A stretch of 64,000 bases of DNA from Desulfovibrio sp. G11 (GTDB lineage: Bacteria; Desulfobacterota; Desulfovibrionia; Desulfovibrionales; Desulfovibrionaceae): positions 1,854,501-1,918,500 of the forward strand of contig NZ_LT984798.1 of assembly GCF_900243745.1 (NCBI RefSeq), in the 5' to 3' direction. A program made the translations under genes and the position numbers. The stretch's first letter is position 1. Each line of letters starts with the position of its first letter. Of the stretch, positions 51,579 through 59,479 are shown piece by piece. Below the pieces are notes generated by a model. It searched no databases and was not told where the DNA came from. It worked only from the letters and a program-made list of their open reading frames with translations.

Positions 51579-53000
51579 ATGACAAAAGACACGACAAGCG
51601 GAAAACCCACCTCGCCGCCATTTGCGCCCGGCCTGCCCCATGTGGCCTGTGTGCTGCTCTGGTACCCACTTTTCACCCAGCCTTTTATATTCCGTGAAGT
51701 GCAGGGCCTGCGTCAGCGCCTCCCCGTTTCGGTTTACAGCCTGTATGGTCCCAACCTGCGCCACTGTTCTACGGAAATGCGCAGTGCGGCGCGAGAAACC
51801 ATCACTATGGGTACGCGTGCGCTACCGGCCATACTGGGTGAACTGCTACGCCAGATGGTCGCACATCCCTTGCGGCTGGGGCGGCTTTTCAGGCGCACCA
51901 TGTTCCGCCGCTGGCGCTGCATTGAAACCCTGGGTGAAAATCTCTGGGCTTTTTGCGCCGGCGTCTATCTGGCTCGCCGTTTCAAGGAGGCAGGCATAGA
52001 CATGATTTATGCCCCCTGGCCGCGCGGTACAGCCACTGCCGCCTGGGTGGCCGGGAGCCTTGCCGGACTGCCCTTTGCCACCTGCGCGCGGGGCGACAAC
52101 CTTGAGCCTGCCGACCCGGACCTTGGTGACAAGCTGGAGGCTGCCTTTCTTGTGCGCGCCAACAATGCCGCCGATAAGGGGCGTATTGAGAATTTCGACA
52201 GGGGACAGGCCAAGGGCAAGGTGGAACTGGTCTATAACGGCCTGACCCTGCCGCCACCCCCCGGCAGGAGCGGATCGGCCGCTGAGGATGCGTCTGCGGC
52301 CACCCCCGTACGCGACGGTGTGCACGGTTATGCCTGCGCGATGCCGCATCTGGAAGAAGCCCGGCCTTCAGCCGTACCCGAACCCATGACGCGGCCTGTG
52401 CGTTTGCTGGCCCTGGGTCGTTTTGACGTTACCAAGGGTTTTGACGTACTGCTCCGTGCCTGCGGCATTCTGCGCCGGCAGGGGCTGGACTTCAGGCTGA
52501 CGCTGGCGGGCGGCGGCGGCAAGGCCATGGGCCTTGGCTGCATGCAGGCAGAACTGATGCGTCTGTACAAGGAGCTGAAACTGGAAGGGTATGTGACCAT
52601 GCCCGGTCTGATCTCGCATAACGAACTGCCCCGGCTTCTTGGTGAGCATGATATTTTTGCCGCTCCCTGCGTAGTGCACGCCTCGGGCCGCCGCGACGGC
52701 ATCCCCAATACGGTTATCGAGGCGCTGGCCTACGGCTTGCCCGTGGTCAGCACCACGGTCAACGCCCTGCCCGAGGTGGTACGGCACGGCAAAACAGGTC
52801 TGGCCGTGCCTCCGGGAGATGCCGAAGCCCTGGCCGAAGCCATTGCCCTGCTTGCCGGAGACACGGCCCTGGCGGCGCACCTGGCCCGCAACGGCCGGTT
52901 GCTGGCAGCCCATATGTTTGATCCTGAAGCCAACAATGATCGTTTGGCCCGCATATTTACCAATAATTACAAATGCTGGAAAGAATCATGTGTGGAATAG
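51579..53000 (+). CDS. GT4-family glycosyltransferase B
   Basis: A 473-residue GT-B-fold glycosyltransferase. Its N-terminus CVLLWYPLFTQPFIFREV and VSVYSLYGPNLRHCSTEM line up with glycosyltransferase A, showing duplication of an ancestral gene. The C-terminal half has LLALGRFDVTKGFDVLLRA, LTLAGGGGKAMGLG, and GIPNTVIEALAYGLPVVSTT. It carries an insert of about 45 residues between the two halves (residues 225-275), Ala/Pro-rich, absent from glycosyltransferase A. GGAG lies before the ATG at 51579. A 233-base gap without a gene separates it from the deacetylase gene. Its 3' end overlaps the asparagine synthase start by 13 bases. Confidence 0.9.
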   Translation: MTKDTTSGKPTSPPFAPGLPHVACVLLWYPLFTQPFIFREVQGLRQRLPVSVYSLYGPNLRHCSTEMRSAARETITMGTRALPAILGELLRQMVAHPLRLGRLFRRTMFRRWRCIETLGENLWAFCAGVYLARRFKEAGIDMIYAPWPRGTATAAWVAGSLAGLPFATCARGDNLEPADPDLGDKLEAAFLVRANNAADKGRIENFDRGQAKGKVELVYNGLTLPPPPGRSGSAAEDASAATPVRDGVHGYACAMPHLEEARPSAVPEPMTRPVRLLALGRFDVTKGFDVLLRACGILRRQGLDFRLTLAGGGGKAMGLGCMQAELMRLYKELKLEGYVTMPGLISHNELPRLLGEHDIFAAPCVVHASGRRDGIPNTVIEALAYGLPVVSTTVNALPEVVRHGKTGLAVPPGDAEALAEAIALLAGDTALAAHLARNGRLLAAHMFDPEANNDRLARIFTNNYKCWKESCVE

Positions 53001-54928
53001 CCGGTATCTGCCGATTGGACGCTTCGCCCCTTGACCCCCAGGCCCGCCACTGGGTGCAGGCCATGACCGACCGCATCGCCCACCGGGGACCGGACGGCGA
53101 AGGGCAGTGGCTGAACGGCCCGGTCTGCCTTGGGCACAGGCGGCTCTCCATTATTGACCTCGGCACGGGCGGCCAGCCCATGCACAGTGTTGATGGGCGT
53201 TATACCATCGTCTTCAATGGTGAAATATACAATTTTGCGGAACTGAAAGAAGAGCTTTCCAGCGCCGGGGCGTGCTTTCAGACCAGTTCGGATACAGAGG
53301 TCATCCTTGAGGGCTACCGCCAGTGGGGCGTGGACTGCCTTGCCCGTTTTAACGGCATGTTTGCCTTTGCCCTGTGGGATGCTGTGGAGCAGCGCCTTTT
53401 TTGCGCGCGTGATCCTTTCGGCAAGAAGCCCTTTTTTTATACGGTGCAGCAGGGCAGGCTGCATTTCGCCTCGGAGCTGACGGCCCTTGAGCAACTGCGC
53501 GGCCAGGGCGCCGGGCTGAACCTGACCCTGCGGCCCGAAGCCGTCATGCGCTATCTGGCCTATGAATATGTGCCGACCCCGCAGACGGTGTATGGTGAGG
53601 TGGAAAGCCTGCCCCCGGCGCACTGGCTTGTGCTTGAAGGCGGAAGCCTGCGCACCGGCCGTTACTGGGACATGCCCGTGCCGGACGAAAACGACCGCCG
53701 CAGCACCGATGAACTTTGCGAAGAGCTGCGGGTTCTGCTGGCCCGGGCCGTGCGCCGCCGTATGGTCAGCGATGTGCCGCTGGGCGTTTTTCTTTCGGGC
53801 GGCATTGACTCGTCCATTGTGGCAGGGCTGATGGCCCGGCAGTCGTCCTCGCCGGTAAAGACCTTTTCCATAGGCTTTACCGAGGCCAGCTACGACGAGT
53901 CCCGCTATGCCCGTATTGTTGCCGGGACCTTCGGCACGGACCACCACGAGCGCGTACTTTCGGCAGAAGAATGCGCCGACAATCTGCCCGGCATCATCAG
54001 CAAAATGGACGTACCCATGGCGGACGCTTCGGTTGCGCCCACCTGGCTGCTTTCGGGCGTGACCCGCGAAAAGGTCACTGTGGCGCTGGGGGGCGATGGC
54101 GCGGACGAACTGTGGGCCGGGTATGAGCACTATATCGGCTTTAAGGTGGCGGAGTGGTATAACGCTTTGCCCGCCGTGCTGCGGCGCAAGGTTGTGGAGC
54201 CTCTGGCCCGCCGCCTGCCGTCGTCCGCCGGATATATCAATCCGCGCCTTGCGGTAGCCACGTTTTTGCGCGCCGCGCAGGCTCCGGCCTGGCAGCGGGT
54301 GCAGACCATGCTGACGGCCTTTACGCCCGACATGCAGGCGGAGATATTGTCCGGCTCCTTCAGGGCGCAGGCTCCGGAATTTCTTGCGCCGGAACGCCTG
54401 TTTGCGCCCACGCGTGAACAGTATGAGCACTGGCCCCATAACACGGCCGCGCCGCTGGCGAGAGCCTTTCATGTGTACGTGCGCCAGTTCATGCTGGATG
54501 ACATTCTGGTCAAGGTAGACCGTTGCTCCATGCTGCACAGCCTTGAGGTGCGCGCACCGTTTCTGGACAGGGATGTGGCCGAATTCGCCGCCCGTCTGCC
54601 TGTGGACCGCAAACTGCACGGCTTCAAGCGCAAGTGGCTGCTCAAGCGGGCGTTTGCCGACCTGTTGCCCAGAGAGATACTGTATCGCAACAAGCGGGGT
54701 TTTCAGATTCCCGTTGCTGAATGGCTGCGCGGACGCATGCGGCCGCTTGTGGAAGACCTGCTCAGCGCAGACAGCCTCAGGGCGCAGGGTATTTTTGACC
54801 CTGCCGCCGTGCGCGCCCTTGTGGACGAACATGTTTCGGGCAGGGCGGACCTGCGCAAGCCGCTCTGGACCCTGCTGGTCTTCCAGCTCTGGTGGCAGGC
54901 GCACAACGGAAGCGGAACAGGTATATAG
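52988..54928 (+). CDS. asnB: Asparagine synthase (glutamine-hydrolysing), class II amidotransferase
   Basis: A 646-residue enzyme. After removal of Met the protein begins with Cys (MCGIAGICRLD), the N-terminal nucleophile that releases ammonia from glutamine. Further glutaminase motifs are RGPDGEGQW, HRRLSIIDL and FNGEIYNF. The synthetase half has the ATP pyrophosphatase loop FLSGGIDSSIVAG near residue 265, and GDGADELWAGYEHY. In surface-glycan loci such proteins usually amidate a sugar carboxylate or another acid rather than making free asparagine. The overlap with glycosyltransferase B and the GGAAAG ribosome-binding sequence inside that gene support coupling. A terminator lies about 85 bases downstream. 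Confidence 0.9.
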   Translation: MCGIAGICRLDASPLDPQARHWVQAMTDRIAHRGPDGEGQWLNGPVCLGHRRLSIIDLGTGGQPMHSVDGRYTIVFNGEIYNFAELKEELSSAGACFQTSSDTEVILEGYRQWGVDCLARFNGMFAFALWDAVEQRLFCARDPFGKKPFFYTVQQGRLHFASELTALEQLRGQGAGLNLTLRPEAVMRYLAYEYVPTPQTVYGEVESLPPAHWLVLEGGSLRTGRYWDMPVPDENDRRSTDELCEELRVLLARAVRRRMVSDVPLGVFLSGGIDSSIVAGLMARQSSSPVKTFSIGFTEASYDESRYARIVAGTFGTDHHERVLSAEECADNLPGIISKMDVPMADASVAPTWLLSGVTREKVTVALGGDGADELWAGYEHYIGFKVAEWYNALPAVLRRKVVEPLARRLPSSAGYINPRLAVATFLRAAQAPAWQRVQTMLTAFTPDMQAEILSGSFRAQAPEFLAPERLFAPTREQYEHWPHNTAAPLARAFHVYVRQFMLDDILVKVDRCSMLHSLEVRAPFLDRDVAEFAARLPVDRKLHGFKRKWLLKRAFADLLPREILYRNKRGFQIPVAEWLRGRMRPLVEDLLSADSLRAQGIFDPAAVRALVDEHVSGRADLRKPLWTLLVFQLWWQAHNGSGTGI

Positions 54929-55228
54929 ACAGCCGCCATTGGAAATGCTTTCATCATCGTTGTCGGGCCGCCTGCCCGGCGGCAATAGAAGGGCTGTCGG
55001 GGAGTGCCCCCGCCGGGGCCGCGCGGCGTTTTTTATTTCCGCGGTATCCGGTTGCTTGGCAGTTGCGCGGTCAGTGCGGTCCCTGCTGCCTTTTTCGTGG
55101 TGCCTCTTCTTGCCAGCCGTGCCCCGATGCTTATATGCTGTCAGGGCGTTTCAGTGCGCGGCATGAGGATTTTCCGGCAATACACCGTGAAACGCGTTTG
55201 TATAATTTCCGCAAGGTGAGGAGTTTGC
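54929..55228. other. Region between asnB and htpX
   Basis: About 300 bases without a gene. It contains hairpins GCCGCC/GGCGGC (54967-54983) and the terminator at 55011-55038. No clear promoter for htpX was found. Confidence 0.45.
55011..55038 (+). terminator. Intrinsic terminator after the asnB operon
   Basis: CGCCG-GGGCCGCG-CGGCG followed by TTTTTTATTT. The stem is short but GC-only and the T-run is strong. Confidence 0.75.
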
Positions 55229-56089
55229 ATGACCAGCCAGATCAAGACCGTTCTTCTTCTGGGTTTGCTTTCGGGGATCATCATTGTGCTTGGCGGCCTG
55301 CTGGGCGGGCGCACGGGCATCATCATCGCTTTTGGCATGGCCCTGATCATGAACGTGGGCAGTTACTGGTACTCGGACAAGATCGTGCTATCCATGTACC
55401 GTGCGCGTGAACTCGCGCCGGAGGAAGCCCCATACCTGCACAGGATCGTCGAAGAGCTGTCGCACAATGCGGGCATTCCCAAGCCCCGCGTCTGCGTGGT
55501 TCCCGAAGAGGCCCCCAATGCTTTCGCCACGGGGCGTAATCCTGAAAATGCCGTGGTTGCCGTTACAGAAGGGCTTATGCGCCTGTTGCCGCCCGAAGAG
55601 CTGCGCGGCGTGGTAGCGCATGAAATCGGGCATATCGTCAACCGCGACATACTTATCCAGACCATTGCCGGGGTGATGGCTTCCGCCATTGTGACCATGG
55701 CGAATATTTTTCAGTTTACGGCCATTTTCGGCGGCAACCGCGACAGCGAGGGTAACGGCGTCAACCCCATCGCGGCGCTGGTGATGGCCCTGCTGGCCCC
55801 TATGGCTGCAGGTCTGGTGCAGATGGCCATTTCGCGCTCGCGCGAATATCTGGCCGACGATACCGGGGCGGCGCTTTGCGGGCAGCCCCTGGCCCTGGCA
55901 GGCGCCCTTGCCAAACTGGGCGCGGCCAGCGGGCGCATACCCATGCGTGAAGGCAATCCCAGCACCGAGCAGATGTTCATTGTGTCCCCCATGTTTGCCC
56001 ATGGCAGCATGGCCAATCTTTTCAGCACACATCCGCCCCTGGAAGAGCGTATCCGCAGGCTTCAGGCCATGGCTGCTTCCCGGCGCTGA
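55229..56089 (+). CDS. htpX: Membrane zinc metalloprotease HtpX (M48)
   Basis: A 286-residue inner-membrane protease for membrane-protein quality control. Two N-terminal membrane segments (VLLLGLLSGIIIVLGGLLG and GIIIAFGMALIMNVGSYW) are followed by the zinc motif HEIGH at 131-135 and the third ligand Glu in SRSREYLADDTGA. Two more hydrophobic segments lie between them. The C-terminus has FSTHPPLEERIRRL, a family signature. GAGGAG precedes the ATG. It probably forms a unit with the small lipoprotein gene 59 bases downstream. Confidence 0.95.
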   Translation: MTSQIKTVLLLGLLSGIIIVLGGLLGGRTGIIIAFGMALIMNVGSYWYSDKIVLSMYRARELAPEEAPYLHRIVEELSHNAGIPKPRVCVVPEEAPNAFATGRNPENAVVAVTEGLMRLLPPEELRGVVAHEIGHIVNRDILIQTIAGVMASAIVTMANIFQFTAIFGGNRDSEGNGVNPIAALVMALLAPMAAGLVQMAISRSREYLADDTGAALCGQPLALAGALAKLGAASGRIPMREGNPSTEQMFIVSPMFAHGSMANLFSTHPPLEERIRRLQAMAASRR

Positions 56090-56148
56090 CAGTCCGTCCA
56101 AAGGCGGCATATAACCGGGCGCGAGCGCCCGTCATACTGAGGTAGACA

Positions 56149-56541
56149 ATGCAAGCACGCCTTTTGCTGGTTACACTGTTGGCCCTGCCCCTGCTGGCCT
56201 GCGTCAAGGCTGGCCCGGCGCCCGAGCCGGAGCAGGAATTCCAGGCAGAGCCTTGCCCCTTTGTCTATGTTTTTGCTCCGGGCAATTACATTGTAGACAT
56301 TGCAAGCGGCTCGCAGGTGGTGCTTGACCCCGGAGTACAGGAGTTTGAGCTTTTCTGTTCGCCCGGCGCGGCCCGTACCGCCATCAATGAGGGCATGGAA
56401 AAGGGTGCGCTGCCCGAAGGTGACTGGCGCATCTACCGGCTGGACGGCACGCTGGAAGATCTGGCCCAGAAAAATCCGCATCAGCGTTATACGCTCAAGC
56501 GCATGGCTCAGGTGGTGGACTGGGTAACGGAAAATATTTAG
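56149..56541 (+). CDS. Small lipoprotein of unknown function
   Basis: A 130-residue protein with a lipobox signal (LLALPLLAC, Cys18). The mature region is acidic at first (EPEQEFQAEPCPF) and then forms one compact domain, with FAPGNYIVDIASGSQVVLDP, WRIYRLDGTLEDLAQKNP and a C-terminal helix RYTLKRMAQVVDWV. Two further cysteines (in AEPCPF and ELFCSPG) might form a disulfide. I do not recognise the family. GAGG before the ATG supports translation. It follows htpX closely, so an envelope role is likely. Confidence 0.75.
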   Translation: MQARLLLVTLLALPLLACVKAGPAPEPEQEFQAEPCPFVYVFAPGNYIVDIASGSQVVLDPGVQEFELFCSPGAARTAINEGMEKGALPEGDWRIYRLDGTLEDLAQKNPHQRYTLKRMAQVVDWVTENI

Positions 56542-57068
56542 GTCGGACCAGAGGCATGCTGCGCTCCTGCATGAACGCCGGCCGTGCTGGCTGAAGCCGC
56601 TCTTGCGATCTGCACGGGCAATATTTTTAGCGGTCGGCCATGTGAGCAGAAGCCGTAAATGATGAAAGGCCGGTCCCTGGACCGGCTTTTCCTGTATGGA
56701 TTCCTGTGGTTTTCTGGGGCGTGCCGTATTGCGACCATCCCCGCTGGCTTGCAAAGAGTTCGCGCCGTGCGTGAGAGGCGAAGCGCGGCAGCCATCTCCG
56801 CCGCATGTCGTCTGCCAATGGCAGAAATTGCGCGGCGGTGTGATGTGTGTCTGCTTCCGCAGCCGGAGAATCTTTTTATTTTTCTGCCGTTTCAGGAATG
56901 ATTCCTGTTCGTGTGGATCTAACTGGCGGTCATTGCAGCCTTTGTTGCAGTTTATGCTGTTCAGCGTGTCATGGTGGCGCTGTGTGTTGTCCTGCTCTAT
57001 ACTGGCAACATGTAAAACATGCTTTTGCCCGTCACGGGTGAAAGAGTACCCCATAAGAGGATAAAACT
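56542..57068. other. Region upstream of the Mop protein gene
   Basis: About 527 bases. It contains the terminator at 56665-56690. TATACT near 56998 is a possible -10 for the Mop gene but has no good -35. The small palindrome CATGT-AAA-ACATG lies near 57009. Reading frames here look like chance. Confidence 0.45.
56665..56690 (+). terminator. Intrinsic terminator after the htpX-lipoprotein unit
   Basis: GCCGGTCC-CT-GGACCGGC preceded by AAAG and followed by TTTT, 124 bases past the lipoprotein stop. Confidence 0.85.
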
Positions 57069-57497
57069 ATGGAAACCAGCGCGAGAAATGTTTTCAAAGG
57101 TAAAGTGGTGGCGGTGCGTTCCGGTGCTGTCAATGACGAAGTGGAGCTGGCCGTTGACGGCGGGCTTACCATCGTGGCTTCCATTACCCAGGTGAGCACC
57201 CGCAAGCTTGGACTCAAGCCCGGTGTTGAAGCGATGGCCCTGATCAAGGCGAGCTTTGTGCTGCTGATGAATGACGCCGAAAACTATCTTCTTTCCACTC
57301 GCAACCAGTTTCCGGGTACTGTCAGCAAGGTCACGCCCGGTGCGGTCAACGCCGAAGTGCAGGTAGACCTGCCCGGCGGCGCGGGCATTACGTCCATTGT
57401 GACCATGGGCAGTGTGGAAAAGCTGGCCCTGGCCGCCGGGAAAAAAGTGACGGCCATTGTGAAGGCTTCGCAGGTTATTCTGGCCGTGCCCAAATAG
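57069..57497 (+). CDS. Molybdopterin-binding (Mop/TOBE) protein with two repeats
   Basis: A 142-residue cytoplasmic protein made of two Mop domains of about 68 residues. The first starts at ARNVFKGKVVAVRSGAVNDE and the second at STRNQFPGTVSKVTPGAVNAE; each ends in the pattern GVEAMALIKASFVLL or GKKVTAIVKASQVIL. Di-Mop proteins of this kind bind molybdate or tungstate oxyanions and buffer them. It lies near the MoeA-like fusion, which supports a molybdenum or tungsten role. AGAGGATAAAACT precedes the ATG. A hairpin follows. Confidence 0.93.
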   Translation: METSARNVFKGKVVAVRSGAVNDEVELAVDGGLTIVASITQVSTRKLGLKPGVEAMALIKASFVLLMNDAENYLLSTRNQFPGTVSKVTPGAVNAEVQVDLPGGAGITSIVTMGSVEKLALAAGKKVTAIVKASQVILAVPK

Positions 57498-57564
57498 CCC
57501 TGTTTTTATTGTGCGCAATCTGCTGCCCGCATGTTCATGTGAACGCACAGGCAGCTGGCGCAGA

Positions 57565-57595
57565 AAGGCCCGGAGCATGAAAGGCTCCGGGCCTT
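57565..57595 (+). terminator. Probable terminator after the Mop gene
   Basis: AAGGCCCGGAG pairs with CTCCGGGCCTT (11 bases, 9-base loop), 68 bases past the stop. The T-run is short. Confidence 0.65.
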
Positions 57596-58045
57596 GTGTA
57601 TTTCGCAGGCACAGGCTGTTGGCTCCTGGGGTGTCCATGCCGTCCCGCCGGGCCGGTCTGTGGGCAAGCTGCGGGCGGGCGGGGGGATGTGCCGGAAATG
57701 CGGCGTATGTGGCCGGCGGGGCAAATGTTGCTGTTCCGACGAACGCAGGAGAGTGGGAAGAGGGCGTGCTGCGCGGATATTCCGGGAGCAGGCGGGTGCG
57801 GCAGATTGTGCGGGGCTGGCTGATCCGGCTTTTTGGAGGGCAGGATATGGCCGGGGCATGGGGCTTGTTGGCGGCGTAGCGGGATACGCGTTTTTTGAAT
57901 ATTGTTCTGGAGAATTTGGCGCAGATTTTGCCGCACGGCGCGCAGAAAAAAAGGTCGAGAAAAAAAGATGATACGGGGCAGGGAGTTGGCGTAAAAAAGT
58001 TCATCAAAAGATTACAAAAAATGCATAATCTTTATATTTACACTG

Positions 58046-58063
58046 TTGTGAATTTTTTATCAA
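58046..58063. promoter_or_regulatory. Candidate Rex-type operator
   Basis: TTGTGAA-TTTT-TTATCAA matches 12 of the 14 half-site positions of the TTGTGAA-N4-TTCACAA consensus reported for Rex in sulfate reducers. It is about 60 bases upstream of the -35 box of a gene of the alcohol-dehydrogenase family. A Crp/Fnr-type regulator could use a similar half-site. Confidence 0.4.
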
Positions 58064-58107
58064 TAGGATTATTTGCGCGAAAATTATGTGAAAAATTGCG
58101 CAGCTCC

Positions 58108-58136
58108 TTGACCTAAGCTTATATTCGTTCTAGCTT
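58108..58136 (+). promoter_or_regulatory. Sigma-70-type promoter for the Fe-ADH-family gene
   Basis: TTGACC and TAGCTT are separated by 17 bases, 44 bases before the start codon. Confidence 0.6.
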
Positions 58137-58179
58137 GATGCAGCGCAATAAAAGCCCAGCGTGATCGCGGGAGGTTGCC

Positions 58180-59388
58180 ATGTGGGATGACTGCTGCGAT
58201 TACAATATGGTTCGCGAAGTACGGGTAAAAGGCATTGCTTACCTCGGTGTGGGAGCCATAGACAAGATAGACCCCATCCTGGGCAGGTTGAAAAGCGAAG
58301 GGATAACAGCAGTTCTTTGTGTTTGCGGCGGGCATGCCTACCGTGCTTCGGGCGCGTGGGATAAAGCCGAGGCCGCCGCCCTCAGGCACGGCATTGTGCT
58401 GGCCCTGTACAACAGGGTTACCCCCAGCCCCACCACAGATACTGTGGATGACGCCGCAGCCCTTGGGCGGGCCATCAATGCCGGAGCGGTGCTTGCCATA
58501 GGCGGGGGCAGCCCTCTGGACTGTGGCAAGAGTGCGGCCATACTGCTGGCCAATCCCGGTAAAAGCGCTGAAGATCTTTTTTGTTTTCGCTTCACGCCCC
58601 AGAAGGCCCTTCCTCTAGTTGCCGTCAATCTCACCCACGGCACGGGCAGTGAAGTAAACCGTTTTGCCGTGGTCACCGTATCGGGGCGCAGCCACAGGTC
58701 CATTGTGGGGCATGACTGCATGTACCCCCGGTACGCCATTGACGACCCCGCCCTTATGACCGGGCTTTCGGCAGAGCAGAGCCGCTATGTGTCCATAAAT
58801 GCGTTCTGCAGGGTTGTGGAAGCTGCCACAGCCACGGCAGCCAACCCCCTGGCGGTTACGCTGGCCCGCGAAACCGTGCGCCTGGTTCATCACTGGTTAC
58901 CGGTGGCGCTGGATGAGCCGGAAAATCTCAAGGCCCGTTACGGGCTGTGCCTGGCAGCCCTTCAGGCCGGAGTGGCGTTTGACAACAGCCATCTGCACCT
59001 GGCGCACGCGCTGGAGCAGCCTTTGGGCCGCTTGCGAAATCTGCCTCACGGCATGCGTCTGGCCATTCTGCTGCCTGCTGTGATTGGCGCATGTTACGCC
59101 GCCAAGCCCGATGTGCTGGCGCATGTGCTTGGGCCGGTGGCCCCGGGCCTGCGGGGCATGCCCGAAGAAGCTGACCAAGCGGCGCGGGCTGTGGAACGCT
59201 GGATATTCAGCTTGGGCATAACGCAAAAACTCCTGGACTTGGGAGTCCAGGAGTTCGATGTGGAAGAGTTTTGCAACTTCGTCGAGCAGACGCCTTCGCT
59301 GGGTCTTCTGCTCTCGGTAGCGCCGGTCAGTATTTCCCGCCAGCTTGTGGCAAGAATTTACACTGAATCGTTGCGCCCCATGATGTGA
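58180..59388 (+). CDS. Iron-type alcohol dehydrogenase family protein with incomplete metal site
   Basis: A 402-residue protein of the group III dehydrogenase fold. The NAD-binding signature GGGSPLDCGKS is at 108-118, and VNLTHGTGSEVNRFAV matches the family. Of the four metal ligands, the two late histidines are kept (His276 in LAHALEQPLG, His290 in LPHGM). The earlier Asp and His, normally in a DA..HA.E motif, are replaced: the segment reads INAFCRVVEA, giving Asn207 and Arg211. The protein therefore may not bind iron in the usual way. GGGAGG precedes the ATG at 58180. A promoter and a Rex-like site lie upstream, and a terminator follows. Function is uncertain; it may be a redox enzyme with another cofactor use or a non-catalytic relative. 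Confidence 0.85.
   Translation: MWDDCCDYNMVREVRVKGIAYLGVGAIDKIDPILGRLKSEGITAVLCVCGGHAYRASGAWDKAEAAALRHGIVLALYNRVTPSPTTDTVDDAAALGRAINAGAVLAIGGGSPLDCGKSAAILLANPGKSAEDLFCFRFTPQKALPLVAVNLTHGTGSEVNRFAVVTVSGRSHRSIVGHDCMYPRYAIDDPALMTGLSAEQSRYVSINAFCRVVEAATATAANPLAVTLARETVRLVHHWLPVALDEPENLKARYGLCLAALQAGVAFDNSHLHLAHALEQPLGRLRNLPHGMRLAILLPAVIGACYAAKPDVLAHVLGPVAPGLRGMPEEADQAARAVERWIFSLGITQKLLDLGVQEFDVEEFCNFVEQTPSLGLLLSVAPVSISRQLVARIYTESLRPMM
59228..59255. repeat. 12-base perfect inverted repeat inside the Fe-ADH-family gene
   Basis: AACTCCTGGACT and AGTCCAGGAGTT with a 4-base TGGG loop, inside the coding sequence about 135 bases before its stop codon. Confidence 0.85.
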
Positions 59389-59410
59389 AATTGCCCATCC
59401 TCCTCCAGGG

Positions 59411-59475
59411 CCGGACTGATCTGCCGCAGTCCGGTCCATACCCAGCCCCTCCGTTTGCCGACGGCGGGGCTTTTT
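59411..59475 (+). terminator. Double hairpin terminator after the Fe-ADH-family gene
   Basis: CCGGACTG/CAGTCCGG at 59411-59433 is followed by AGCCCC-T-CCGT, loop, ACGG-C-GGGGCT at 59444-59471 and a TTTTT run. It ends at the stop codon of the convergent MoeA-like gene. Confidence 0.88.
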
Positions 59476-59479
59476 CTTA

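Larger units (their letters stand above)
57498..58179. other. Long intergenic region upstream of the Fe-ADH-family gene
   Basis: About 682 bases. It begins with a hairpin after the Mop gene. The middle is GC-rich with overlapping frames that lack ribosome-binding sites. The last 200 bases are strikingly AT-rich and hold a promoter and a Rex-like site (both listed). ATTTGCGC-type repeats at about 58070 and 58095 could be further operators. Confidence 0.5.

Noticed and set aside
57511-57971. Several overlapping small frames in the gap after the Mop gene, one with a Cys-rich stretch
   Set aside because: No ribosome-binding sites, skewed composition, and the frames overlap on both strands.
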